From contig CAKUKM010000007.1 in assembly GCA_934663595.1 (NCBI GenBank), positions 19,006-83,005 on the forward strand: a DNA stretch of 64,000 nucleotides, given 5' to 3'. Of this stretch, positions 1 to 6,496 are shown piece by piece. The position numbers and the translations under genes were made by a program. A model generated the notes under the pieces. The model was not told where the DNA came from. It made no database searches and was given only the letters and a program-made list of their open reading frames with translations. The stretch comes from an uncultured Clostridia bacterium. GTDB taxonomy: Bacteria; Bacillota; Clostridia; Christensenellales; Aristaeellaceae. The number at the start of each line of letters is the position of its first letter. The first letter of the stretch is position 1.

Positions 1-1
1 G

Positions 2-265
2 CAGGAGCGCATGGGAGCGAATCAGAAGCGCTTCGTGTATGATTACGCCTATTGCGTCTGCCTGTTCGGCACGAAGAGCGAGCCGGTGGTGGACAAATCG
101 ATGTTCGATTTCGCGCGCAGCTACGGCGTGGAGCCGTGGGTGTTCTATTCCAAAGAGAGCGCCGAATTGTACGACGCGGCCATCGCGAACGGCGCGCGCC
201 TGTTTACCGCAAACGACCCCGCGTGGGCGATGAGCTATTTGCGCGAAAAGGGTCTGCATCAATAA
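2..265 (+). CDS. Glycerophosphodiester phosphodiesterase, C-terminal fragment
   Basis: The reading frame is open from the window edge to a TAA stop, so the 5' part lies outside the window. The ATG at position 11 is internal: in-frame codons Q-E-R precede it and no ribosome binding site is visible. The tail (YGVEPWVFY, then NGARLFTANDP and AWAMSYLREKG) resembles the last strands of the GDPD TIM barrel, where G-x-D/R-x-x-x-T-N/D-x-P is conserved. These enzymes hydrolyse glycerophosphodiesters to an alcohol plus sn-glycerol-3-phosphate. The next gene, 15 bp downstream, encodes a glycerol-3-phosphate dehydrogenase-like protein, which fits release and then oxidation of glycerol phosphate. The call rests on a short tail plus context. 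Confidence 0.6.
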   Translation, partial: QERMGANQKRFVYDYAYCVCLFGTKSEPVVDKSMFDFARSYGVEPWVFYSKESAELYDAAIANGARLFTANDPAWAMSYLREKGLHQ

Positions 266-280
266 AAGGAGGAAACAGTT

Positions 281-1333
281 ATGGCAATTATTACGATCGT
301 CGGCTCCGGCATGATGGGCTCCGCGCTGGCCTTCCCGGCCCGCGAAAACGGCCACACCGTGCGCCTGGTGGGCACGCATCTCGACCGCGAGATCATTTCG
401 GCCTGCCAGAAGACGAACCGCCACCCCAAATTCAAGAAGGATTTCCCGGCGGGCGTGGAGTTTTACCAGATTGAGGCGCTGGACGAGGCGCTCGCGGGCG
501 CGGATCTCGTGATCGGCGGCGTGAGCAGCTTCGGCGTGGAATGGTTCGGCGAGAACGTGCTTCCGCATATCGCAGACGGCACGAAGGTGCTGACCGTGAC
601 CAAGGGCCTTCAGGATACGCCCGACGGAAAGCTGATTCCGTATCCCTACCTGTGGAAGGAAAAGGTCGAGGCGCTCGGCAAGAAGCTTTCGCTGAACGCC
701 GTCGGCGGCCCGTGCACCAGCTACGAGCTCGTCGCGCACGACCAGACCGAGGTCGCGTTCTGCGGCTGGAACATGGCGGATCTGGAAGAGATCAAGGTGC
801 TGATGCAGACGGATTACTACCACATCAGCCTGTCGACCGACGTGGTCGGCATCGAAAGCGCCGTCGCGCTCAAGAACGGCTACGCGCTGGGCATCGCGCT
901 CACGATCGGCCTGAATCAGCGCGCGTTCGGCGTCGACAGCGAGCTGCATTTCAATTCGCAGGCGGCGGTGTTCGGTCAGAGCGTTCGCGAGATGTACAAG
1001 CTGCTCAAGCTTCAGGGCGCGGGCACGCTGGACAATCTCTGCGTGGGCGCGGGCGATCTGTACGTCACCGTATACGGCGGCCGCACGCGCCTGGTGGGCA
1101 TCCTGCTCGGCCGCGGCCTGGACGTGGACGAGGCGAAGGCCGAATTGAACGGCGTGACGCTGGAATCGCTGGTCGTGGCCGGACGCGTTGCGCGCGCCGT
1201 GCGCGCCCGCGCAGCCGCCGGAACGCTCGATGCGGGCGAATTCCCGCTGCTGATGCATATCGACGACATCCTCACCAACCACGCGGCGGTCAATATCCCG
1301 TGGGAGAAGTTCACGTTCGTGGAAAACAGGTAA
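281..1333 (+). CDS. NAD(P)-dependent glycerol-3-phosphate dehydrogenase family protein
   Basis: This 350-residue cytoplasmic enzyme probably interconverts sn-glycerol-3-phosphate and dihydroxyacetone phosphate. Visible features are an N-terminal Rossmann fold (GSGMMG, residues 8-13), VTKGLQ with a conserved Lys at 108, GGPCTSYE in place of the usual GPSFA, the SAVALKNGYALG segment with a Lys at 198, and GAGDLYVTVYGGRTR near 257-270, matching G-x-GDL-x-x-T of the GpsA C-terminal domain. A GGAGG ribosome binding site precedes the ATG. It follows the glycerophosphodiesterase fragment, so a role in glycerophosphodiester use is as likely as phospholipid synthesis. The changed GPSFA box suggests a divergent paralogue rather than the housekeeping gpsA, so no symbol is given. 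Confidence 0.8.
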   Translation: MAIITIVGSGMMGSALAFPARENGHTVRLVGTHLDREIISACQKTNRHPKFKKDFPAGVEFYQIEALDEALAGADLVIGGVSSFGVEWFGENVLPHIADGTKVLTVTKGLQDTPDGKLIPYPYLWKEKVEALGKKLSLNAVGGPCTSYELVAHDQTEVAFCGWNMADLEEIKVLMQTDYYHISLSTDVVGIESAVALKNGYALGIALTIGLNQRAFGVDSELHFNSQAAVFGQSVREMYKLLKLQGAGTLDNLCVGAGDLYVTVYGGRTRLVGILLGRGLDVDEAKAELNGVTLESLVVAGRVARAVRARAAAGTLDAGEFPLLMHIDDILTNHAAVNIPWEKFTFVENR

Positions 1334-1382
1334 ATAGGCAACCAGCGCGGCCCATCGGCAGGTCGCGCCGGTTCTCCATTTT

Positions 1383-1414
1383 AAAAGCGCCCTTCCCGCA
1401 GGAGAGGCGCTTTT
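1383..1414. terminator. Bidirectional terminator
   Basis: AAAAGCGCC and GGCGCTTTT form a stem with A/T runs on both outer edges, lying between two convergent genes. It can serve the glycerol-phosphate operon and the leftward DtxR-like gene. Confidence 0.65.
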
Positions 1415-1419
1415 GAAGC

Positions 1420-1797
1420 CTATTTGTGCTCGATATGGGTTTCGACATGCCTTTTGAGAGCCTCGTAGGTCTGCTCGCTTAAATCGTGCTCCACCTTGCA
1501 GGCATCCTCGCGCGCGGTCTCTTCGTCCACGCCGAGAGAGATAAAATAGTGGGTCAGCGTCTTGTGCCGCTCGTAAATGCGGTTCGCCACCTCCATGCCC
1601 TTGTCGGTCAGCGTAATCAGGCCCTCTTTATCCATGGTGATATAGCCGTTTTCGCGCAGCCGCTTCGTCGCGTAGCTCACGCTGGGCTTCGTAACGCCCA
1701 GCTCCGCAGCGATGTCGATCGAGCGGATATAGCCGTGCTGCTCCTTCATCATCAGCATTGCCTCGAGATAATCCTCGGACGATTCCAGTATTCGCAT
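1420..1797 (-). CDS. DtxR/MntR-family metal-dependent repressor
   Basis: This 125-residue cytoplasmic regulator has an N-terminal winged helix (SSEDYLEAM, then DIAAELGVTKPSVSYATKRL as recognition region) and a dimerisation/metal domain, without the C-terminal SH3-like domain of full-length DtxR. Putative ligands are visible: H78 in ERHKTL, and C100-x-x-E103-H104 in DACKVEHDLSE. This is the DtxR/IdeR arrangement (Cys-x-x-Glu-His), whereas MntR proteins usually have Glu at the Cys position, so iron rather than manganese sensing is inferred. It sits next to the flavodoxin/DUF3793 and feo genes, whose shared promoter region is full of GTTAG palindromes, and is the best candidate to bind them. The gene has its own sigma-A-type promoter. 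Confidence 0.88.
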   Translation of the reverse strand: MRILESSEDYLEAMLMMKEQHGYIRSIDIAAELGVTKPSVSYATKRLRENGYITMDKEGLITLTDKGMEVANRIYERHKTLTHYFISLGVDEETAREDACKVEHDLSEQTYEALKRHVETHIEHK

Positions 1798-1820
1798 TGA
1801 TTCACCTGCTTTCTCCTTTT

Positions 1821-1849
1821 AGATTAACACACTCTTTGCTTAAAGTCAA
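1821..1849 (-). promoter_or_regulatory. Promoter of the DtxR-like gene
   Basis: On the minus strand, TTGACT and TAATCT are separated by 17 bp, about 20 bp upstream of the ATG. An AAAGGAG ribosome binding site lies between promoter and gene. Confidence 0.6.
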
Positions 1850-1863
1850 GCCGAGATATCAAA

Positions 1864-1894
1864 CATTCGCCGGCTGAATGCGAGCCGGCGAATG
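1864..1894. other. Perfect 12-bp hairpin, possible terminator
   Basis: CATTCGCCGGCT and AGCCGGCGAATG pair perfectly around a 7-nt loop. Read leftward it is followed only by TTTG, so it is a weak terminator candidate for the flavodoxin transcript. The rest of 1895-2023 shows no convincing gene. Confidence 0.4.
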
Positions 1895-2023
1895 GCAAAC
1901 AGTATGCGCTTATCCCCGCAGGATTGGTTTTTTTAGCGTTCAAAGGTTGGAAGTAAGTTTGAGCATCTCTGGTAAGGAAGAAGGAGGTGGTTCGGGGAGT
2001 CCGCGGCACTGGTTTTGCTGAAT

Positions 2024-2125
2024 TTATCCTCGGGAGAGCAGAGAAAACGCGATCAGAATCAGCGCGACCCACCCGAGAAGCTCTAGTTTATGAATCAGCC
2101 TCTGCCTCATAGCGAGCAGGCGCAT
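2024..2125 (-). CDS. Possible small hydrophobic peptide (33 aa)
   Basis: A short frame begins with ATG 3 nt after the flavodoxin stop and ends in TAA. It would encode a basic N-terminus followed by one hydrophobic segment (GWVALILIAFSLLS), as in single-span membrane peptides. There is only a weak GAAGG upstream, so translation would depend on coupling to the flavodoxin gene. A second in-frame ATG lies five codons in. No family was recognised and it may be fortuitous. It is listed because it fits exactly behind the stop codon and small membrane peptides often accompany iron uptake genes. Confidence 0.28.
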   Translation of the reverse strand: MRLLAMRQRLIHKLELLGWVALILIAFSLLSRG

Positions 2126-2128
2126 GCG

Positions 2129-2530
2129 TTACATCGCCTTCGCGAGATTTTCGCACGCACTGAGCGCGTCGTCGTCCGGCGCTTCCTGGCAGATGACGCT
2201 GTCGCAGATGAGCTCGGCGCCCGCCGCGCGGCAATCGTCTTCCCAGCTGCGCATCCATTCGCCGTCGCCCCAGCCGTAGGAGCCGAACAGCGCCACGCGC
2301 TTGCCCTTCAAAAGCGGCTTCATTTCGTCGAACGCGGGCTGGACGATCTCCTCCTCCAGCACCTCCGCGCCCATCGCCGGGCAGCCGAGCGCGAGCACGT
2401 CGTAATCCGCGGCCTTCGCGGGGGTGAATTCATCGAACGTAATCAGCTCCGCGCCCGCGACGCTTGCGATCTTCTCCGCCATGGCCTGCGTATTGCCGGT
2501 TCCACTGTAGTAAATCACTGCTTTCTTCAT
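2129..2530 (-). CDS. Flavodoxin
   Basis: This 133-residue FMN-binding electron carrier replaces ferredoxin when iron is scarce. The FMN phosphate loop is visible near the N-terminus (YYSGTGNTQAMAE, residues 7-19), followed by ALGCPAMGAE and FGSYGWGDGEWM, the flavin-flanking loops of short-chain flavodoxins. The start is the ATG at 2530, preceded by GGAGG; a longer in-frame ORF upstream has no ribosome binding site and overlaps the neighbour. It lies 29 bp behind the DUF3793 gene and is probably transcribed with it from the promoter at 3193-3221, which carries palindromes shared with feo, so induction by iron limitation is inferred. Confidence 0.92.
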   Translation of the reverse strand: MKKAVIYYSGTGNTQAMAEKIASVAGAELITFDEFTPAKAADYDVLALGCPAMGAEVLEEEIVQPAFDEMKPLLKGKRVALFGSYGWGDGEWMRSWEDDCRAAGAELICDSVICQEAPDDDALSACENLAKAM

Positions 2531-2559
2531 ATTAGATAGCCTCCGATTCAATTTGTATG

Positions 2560-3105
2560 TCAAGCGGCTACGGTCAGCCGCGCAACACCATATCCGCGCG
2601 CATAGCAGCGCAGGTAAACATCCCGGCACTTGCGATACAGCGCAAAGGTCTTTCTCGCCGCCGCTTCGTTCGTGTACGCCTTCCAGCATCCGGTCAGCGG
2701 GCAATTTTCGCCCTTGTTGCGGATGAATGCGATCACGTCCGCCAGCGGGTAATCCAGAAACACGCCGATTTCATGCGGAAACGATTCCGGACACGCCCGC
2801 GATTTCAGCATCGCGATGCACGATTCCAGATCCGTGCGCTCATAGCCGCGCTCCTTCAGAAACGCCTGCACGTCCGCGCGCGCCAGCCGCTCGTTCAGCA
2901 TGCCCGGCCGCAGCACGTATACCAGCGTTCCCCGCGCGCAGGTTCGCAGCGGGATTACACACACACCCTTTCCATTCATTGCCGCATTGGCCGAATCAAT
3001 GTCCTCGGCCGTGCACGAAGCGTGGAAAAACAGACTTCCGCACTTGTGGCCCGCCAGCGTCGCCGCGCAATGGCGAATGATCGCTTCTTCAAATGACTGC
3101 GACAT
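2560..3105 (-). CDS. DUF3793 family protein
   Basis: This 181-residue cytoplasmic protein of unknown function has the features of DUF3793: EEAIIRHCAATLAGHKCGSLF at the N-terminus, RPGMLNERLA in the middle, then FPHEIGVFLDYPLADVIAFI and a basic, Cys-containing C-terminus (GCWKAYTN, LYRKC). The start at 3105 is chosen because AGGAGG lies 8 nt upstream; the longer ORF start at 3135 lacks one. DUF3793 genes in Clostridia commonly stand beside flavodoxin and feo genes. Here it is first in a leftward operon with flavodoxin, divergent from feoA. No function can be assigned from sequence; the context points to iron or flavodoxin homeostasis. Confidence 0.85.
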   Translation of the reverse strand: MSQSFEEAIIRHCAATLAGHKCGSLFFHASCTAEDIDSANAAMNGKGVCVIPLRTCARGTLVYVLRPGMLNERLARADVQAFLKERGYERTDLESCIAMLKSRACPESFPHEIGVFLDYPLADVIAFIRNKGENCPLTGCWKAYTNEAAARKTFALYRKCRDVYLRCYARGYGVARLTVAA

Positions 3106-3121
3106 GGCGTGCCTCCTGCTA

Positions 3122-3137
3122 GTTAGATATCTCAAAC
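3122..3137. promoter_or_regulatory. Iron-box-like palindrome S1
   Basis: GTTAGATATCTCAAAC, an imperfect inverted repeat in the leader between the leftward promoter and the DUF3793 start. It belongs to a set of six related 16-mers. Confidence 0.5.
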
Positions 3138-3169
3138 CGACCGGTCGGAAAATCGCCGGTCAGCCCGGC

Positions 3170-3185
3170 GTTAAATGTCTCTAAC
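3170..3185. promoter_or_regulatory. Iron-box-like palindrome S2
   Basis: GTTAAATGTCTCTAAC. It lies immediately downstream of the leftward -10 box, covering the expected transcription start, a typical repressor position. Confidence 0.6.
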
Positions 3186-3192
3186 TGATGCT

Positions 3193-3221
3193 ATCATACC
3201 AGACGCAGCGGCGTTTGTCAA
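3193..3221 (-). promoter_or_regulatory. Promoter of the DUF3793-flavodoxin operon
   Basis: On the minus strand a perfect TTGACA is followed after 17 bp by TATGAT. The start would fall inside palindrome S2. Confidence 0.8.
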
Positions 3222-3256
3222 CCCGTCCGAATGTTAAATCCATGCGCATATGTGCC

Positions 3257-3272
3257 GTTAGAGATATTTAAC
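3257..3272. promoter_or_regulatory. Iron-box-like palindrome S3
   Basis: GTTAGAGATATTTAAC, a near-perfect inverted repeat between the two divergent promoters, about 23 bp upstream of the feo -35 box. Confidence 0.55.
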
Positions 3273-3294
3273 ATAGAAATTGCGCTTTTCCATA

Positions 3295-3323
3295 TTGACA
3301 GAATCGGTTAGAGATGATAAACT
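3295..3323 (+). promoter_or_regulatory. Promoter of the feo operon
   Basis: TTGACA (3295-3300) and TAAACT (3318-3323) are separated by 17 bp. Palindrome S4 occupies most of the spacer and runs into the -10 box, so a bound repressor would block RNA polymerase. Confidence 0.75.
3307..3322. promoter_or_regulatory. Iron-box-like palindrome S4
   Basis: GTTAGAGATGATAAAC, inside the feo core promoter. Confidence 0.6.
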
Positions 3324-3341
3324 AAGCCACGGTTGAAAGAG

Positions 3342-3357
3342 GTTAGTGCTCGCTAAC
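3342..3357. promoter_or_regulatory. Iron-box-like palindrome S5
   Basis: GTTAGTGCTCGCTAAC. With one more base at each end, the arms GGTTAG and CTAACC are perfect. It lies just downstream of the expected feo transcription start. Confidence 0.6.
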
Positions 3358-3376
3358 CGTATTTTTCACCGCGAAG

Positions 3377-3392
3377 GTTAGGGAAATCTAAT
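3377..3392. promoter_or_regulatory. Iron-box-like palindrome S6
   Basis: GTTAGGGAAATCTAAT, a weaker member of the set, directly upstream of the GGAGG of the first feoA. Confidence 0.4.
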
Positions 3393-3410
3393 CGGAGGGG
3401 GATGCTAGGA

Positions 3411-3620
3411 ATGCCGCTGGCGATGGCGCAGGTAGGAGACGTGAACATCATTAAAAAGATCAGCGGCCGCGACGAGGTTCGCCAGCATTTGGCGGAACTG
3501 GGATTCGTGGTTGGCGAAGAGGTGCAGGTCGTTAACGAGATGGGCGGAAATCTGATTCTGTCCGTCAAGGGCGCGCGAATCGCGCTGGACAAGACGATGG
3601 CGATGCGCATCATGGTCTAA
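3411..3620 (+). CDS. feoA: FeoA-like protein (first copy)
   Basis: A small cytoplasmic SH3-fold protein of about 69 residues that supports FeoB ferrous iron transport. The sequence runs GDVNIIKKISGRDEVRQHL, LGFVVGEEVQVVNEMGGNLI, then SVKGARIALDKTMAMRIMV, the FeoA core with its usual closing MAxRIMV. Two ATGs are possible (3402 and 3411). The later one is chosen because relatives begin with MPL and because the purine tract ending at 3401 leaves too little room for 3402. It is first gene of the feo operon, 21 bp ahead of a second, more canonical feoA. Tandem feoA genes are frequent in Clostridia; this copy lacks the G-D/P-P segment seen in the second. Confidence 0.88.
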   Translation: MPLAMAQVGDVNIIKKISGRDEVRQHLAELGFVVGEEVQVVNEMGGNLILSVKGARIALDKTMAMRIMV

Positions 3621-3641
3621 AATGAGAAGGGAGAGGGACGA

Positions 3642-3863
3642 ATGAAGACGCTGAGAGATGTCAAGGTCGGAGAGCACGCTGTAATTGAGAAGCTGCATGG
3701 CGAGGGCGCGCTCAAGCGCCGCATCATGGACATGGGGCTTACGAAGGGCACGGAGGTGTACGTCCGCAAGGTCGCGCCGCTGGGCGACCCGATGGAGCTG
3801 ACCGTTCGCGGCTATGAGCTGAGCGTTCGCAAGGGCGATGCCGAGAACATCGAAGTGCGCTGA
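3642..3863 (+). CDS. feoA: FeoA ferrous iron transport protein (second copy)
   Basis: A 73-residue protein with the canonical FeoA pattern: L-R-D-V-K-V-G-E, then LKRRIMDMGLTKGTEVYVRKVAPLGDP and ELTVRGYELSVRKGDAENI. FeoA has an SH3-like fold, binds or modulates the cytoplasmic part of FeoB and is needed for efficient Fe(II) uptake. A GAGAGGGA ribosome binding site precedes the ATG. It lies between the first feoA and feoB (33 bp gap) and shares the promoter at 3295-3323. The pair differs clearly in sequence, so this is not a recent duplication; the two may act at different steps or as a heteromer, which is inference. Confidence 0.95.
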   Translation: MKTLRDVKVGEHAVIEKLHGEGALKRRIMDMGLTKGTEVYVRKVAPLGDPMELTVRGYELSVRKGDAENIEVR

Positions 3864-3895
3864 TCTGACTGATACTTGAAGAGGGGGAACAATCA

Positions 3896-6298
3896 ATGGC
3901 AATCAAGATTGCGCTGGCAGGCAACCCGAACTGTGGCAAAACCACAATGTTCAACGACCTGACCGGATCGAACCAGTACGTCGGCAACTGGCCGGGCGTT
4001 ACCGTTGAAAAGAAGGAAGGCCACCTGAAGGGCGAAAAGGACGTTATCATTCAGGACCTGCCGGGCATTTACAGCCTGTCTCCGTACACGCTGGAAGAAG
4101 TCGTGGCACGCAGCTATCTGGTCAACGACAAGCCGGACGCGATTCTGAACATCGTGGACGCCACCAACATCGAGCGCAACCTGTATCTGACGACGCAGCT
4201 GAGCGAGCTGGGCATCCCGATGGTGATCGCGCTGAACATGATCGACGTCACCCGCAAGAACGGCGACAAGATCGATCTGAAGAAGCTGGGCGCAGCGCTG
4301 GGCTGCGAAGTGGTCGAGACGAGCGCGCTGAAGGGCGAGGGCTCCGTGGAAGCCGCGAAGCTGGCCGCGAAGATGGCGAAGAAGGAAGGCGTTCACACGC
4401 CGCCTCACGTATTCCAGGGCAGCGTCGAGCACGCGCTGGCGCACATCGAAGACCTGATCACCCATCGCGACGGTCAGGAAGCGGAGCACCATCATCACGC
4501 GGACGGCAGCGTCCATCAGGGCGGCATCGTGGCGGAAAACCTCTCCCGCTGGTATGCGATCAAGCTGTTCGAGCGCGATGAAAAGGCGGTTGCGGAGCTG
4601 AATCTTCCCGCCGATATCAAGAAGGCGATCGAAGAGATCATCGTCGGCTGCGAAAAGGAAATGGACGACGACTCCGAATCGATCATCACCAATCAGCGCT
4701 ATGCCTACATCGCCAAGCTCATGGACACCTGCGTCAAGAAGGGCCGCAAGAAGGGCTCTCTGACCGTGTCCGACAAGATCGACCGCATCGTGACCAACCG
4801 CATTCTCGCGCTGCCGATCTTCGTGCTGGTCATGTTCGTGGTTTACTACATTTCGGTCACGACCATCGGCTCGATCGTCACCGACTTTACGAACGACACG
4901 TTCGTCGCGGCCTGGATTCAGGAGCCTGTGATGGGATGGCTGGAAAACATCGGCTGTGCGGAATGGCTCGTCGGCCTGATCGGCGAGGGCATCATCGGCG
5001 GCGTCGGCGCGGTGCTCGGCTTCGTGCCGCAGATGCTGGTTCTGTTCTTCATGCTGGCCATTCTGGAGGACGTCGGCTACATGGCGCGCGTTGCGTTCAT
5101 CATGGACCGTATCTTCCGCAAGCTCGGCCTGTCCGGTAAGTCCTTTATCCCGATGCTGATCTCCTCCGGCTGCGGCGTTCCGGGCGTCATGGCGTCCCGC
5201 ACGATTGAAAACGACCGCGACCGCAAGATGACCATCATGACCACCACGTTCATCCCCTGCGGTGCCAAGATGCCGATCATCGCGCTGATTGCCGGCGCGC
5301 TGTTCCACAACGCGGGCTGGGTCGCCACGGCGGCTTACTTCATCGGCGTTGCGGCGGTTATCTTCAGCGGCATCGTTCTGAAGAAGACCAAGATGTTCGC
5401 GGGCGATCCCGCACCGTTCGTCATGGAGCTTCCGAGCTACCATGCGCCGGCTTGGACGAACGTATTCCATTCCATGTGGGAGCGCGGCTGGAGCTTCATC
5501 AAGCGCGCCGGCACCGTCATCCTGCTGTCCTCGATCCTCATCTGGCTGACCTCCAACTACGGCTGGCAGGCGGAAACCGCCACTGCTGAGCCCACCGACA
5601 ACGAGCCGGTTGCGGCGGAAACCGTTGCGCCCGACGAGGCGGCCGCTCCCGCTGAGGAAGCTGCGCCCGCCGAGGAAGCCGCTCCTGCGGAAGAGACCAC
5701 CGGCAAGATGGTATTCGGCGCTGTAGACGATATGGACGATTCCATGCTGGGCCGCGTCGGCAGCTTTGCGGCTCCCATCTTCAAGCCCCTGGGCTTCGGC
5801 GACTGGAAGCCGACCGTTGCGACCGTCATGGGTCTGGTTGCAAAGGAAGAGGTCGTTAACGTATTCGGCGTGCTGTACAGCACCGATACCGATGAAATGG
5901 ATACCGCAACGCTGCTGGACGAAGGCGACGAAGCGCAGATCGAAGAGGGCCTGTCCCCGATCGCGCAGGGCTTTAACGAGACCAGCAACGGCCATGGCAA
6001 GCTCGCGGCGTTCGCGTTCATGCTGTTCAACCTCCTGTGCGCGCCGTGCTTCGCGGCGATGGGCGCGATCAAGCGCGAGATGAACAATGCGAAGTGGACC
6101 TGGTTCGCGATCGGCTATCAGTGCGTGTTCGCGTACTGCGTGGCGCTGGTTGTGTACCAGCTGGGCCTGCTGTTCATGGGCTGCGGCTTCACCGTTGCGA
6201 CGGCGGCGGCAATCGTGGTTCTGGCTGTGATGCTCTTCCTGCTGTTCCGCAAGAACCCCTACAATGAGGAGCACCTTGAGCAGAAAGTGAGGGTATAA
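3896..6298 (+). CDS. feoB: Ferrous iron transporter FeoB
   Basis: An 800-residue inner-membrane NTPase permease for Fe(II). The N-terminal G domain shows G1 GNPNCGKT (9-16), G3 DLPG (54-57), G4 NMID (114-117) and a G5-like SALKGEG (143-149). A helical GDI region follows, with transmembrane segments from about residue 302. Gate motifs with the conserved cysteines are SSGCGVPG (423-430) and CGAKMP (455-460). Two oddities are visible: a His cluster (H198-H201 plus H207) in the linker between G domain and membrane part, and an Ala/Glu/Pro-rich stretch at about 558-603 between gate and C-terminal helices. A GGGGG-type ribosome binding site precedes the ATG. Translation is followed almost at once by a small Cys-rich partner gene. 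Confidence 0.97.
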   Translation: MAIKIALAGNPNCGKTTMFNDLTGSNQYVGNWPGVTVEKKEGHLKGEKDVIIQDLPGIYSLSPYTLEEVVARSYLVNDKPDAILNIVDATNIERNLYLTTQLSELGIPMVIALNMIDVTRKNGDKIDLKKLGAALGCEVVETSALKGEGSVEAAKLAAKMAKKEGVHTPPHVFQGSVEHALAHIEDLITHRDGQEAEHHHHADGSVHQGGIVAENLSRWYAIKLFERDEKAVAELNLPADIKKAIEEIIVGCEKEMDDDSESIITNQRYAYIAKLMDTCVKKGRKKGSLTVSDKIDRIVTNRILALPIFVLVMFVVYYISVTTIGSIVTDFTNDTFVAAWIQEPVMGWLENIGCAEWLVGLIGEGIIGGVGAVLGFVPQMLVLFFMLAILEDVGYMARVAFIMDRIFRKLGLSGKSFIPMLISSGCGVPGVMASRTIENDRDRKMTIMTTTFIPCGAKMPIIALIAGALFHNAGWVATAAYFIGVAAVIFSGIVLKKTKMFAGDPAPFVMELPSYHAPAWTNVFHSMWERGWSFIKRAGTVILLSSILIWLTSNYGWQAETATAEPTDNEPVAAETVAPDEAAAPAEEAAPAEEAAPAEETTGKMVFGAVDDMDDSMLGRVGSFAAPIFKPLGFGDWKPTVATVMGLVAKEEVVNVFGVLYSTDTDEMDTATLLDEGDEAQIEEGLSPIAQGFNETSNGHGKLAAFAFMLFNLLCAPCFAAMGAIKREMNNAKWTWFAIGYQCVFAYCVALVVYQLGLLFMGCGFTVATAAAIVVLAVMLFLLFRKNPYNEEHLEQKVRV

Positions 6299-6301
6299 AT
6301 T

Positions 6302-6439
6302 ATGGCAACTGCAATCGTTGGCGGCGCGCTGGTAATCATCGTCGGCCTGATCATCTTCAAGATGATCAGAGATAAAAAGAACGGCAAATCGAGCTGCTCC
6401 TGCGGCGGCGATTGCGAACGCTGTAAGGGATGCCACTAA
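6302..6439 (+). CDS. FeoB-associated Cys-rich membrane peptide
   Basis: A 45-residue protein starting 3 nt after the feoB stop. One hydrophobic span (AIVGGALVIIVGLIIFKMI) is followed by a basic stretch and a Cys-rich tail, CSCGGDCERCKGCH, with five cysteines and a terminal His. This matches the small FeoB-associated Cys-rich proteins found behind feoB in many Firmicutes. It probably sits beside FeoB and handles iron on the cytoplasmic side, perhaps in the role that FeoC has in Proteobacteria; that role is not established. The strong terminator begins 10 bp after its stop, so it closes the main transport unit. Confidence 0.88.
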   Translation: MATAIVGGALVIIVGLIIFKMIRDKKNGKSSCSCGGDCERCKGCH

Positions 6440-6449
6440 AAATCCACCG

Positions 6450-6479
6450 GGGGGATACGGACTCGTATCCCCCTTTTTT
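6450..6479 (+). terminator. Rho-independent terminator of the feo genes
   Basis: GGGGGATACG and CGTATCCCCC pair perfectly around GACT, followed by TTTTTT. Confidence 0.92.
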
Positions 6480-6496
6480 GAAAGGAGGGAACGGCC

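Noticed and set aside
1824..2072. 82-codon minus-strand frame between the DtxR-like and flavodoxin genes
   Set aside because: It overlaps the promoter and the hairpin, has no ribosome binding site and no recognisable composition.
3893..6436. Long open frame on the minus strand antisense to feoB
   Set aside because: High G+C content opens the antisense frame. It has no ribosome binding site and its composition (Arg, His, Asp, Gln rich) is that of a shadow of feoB.
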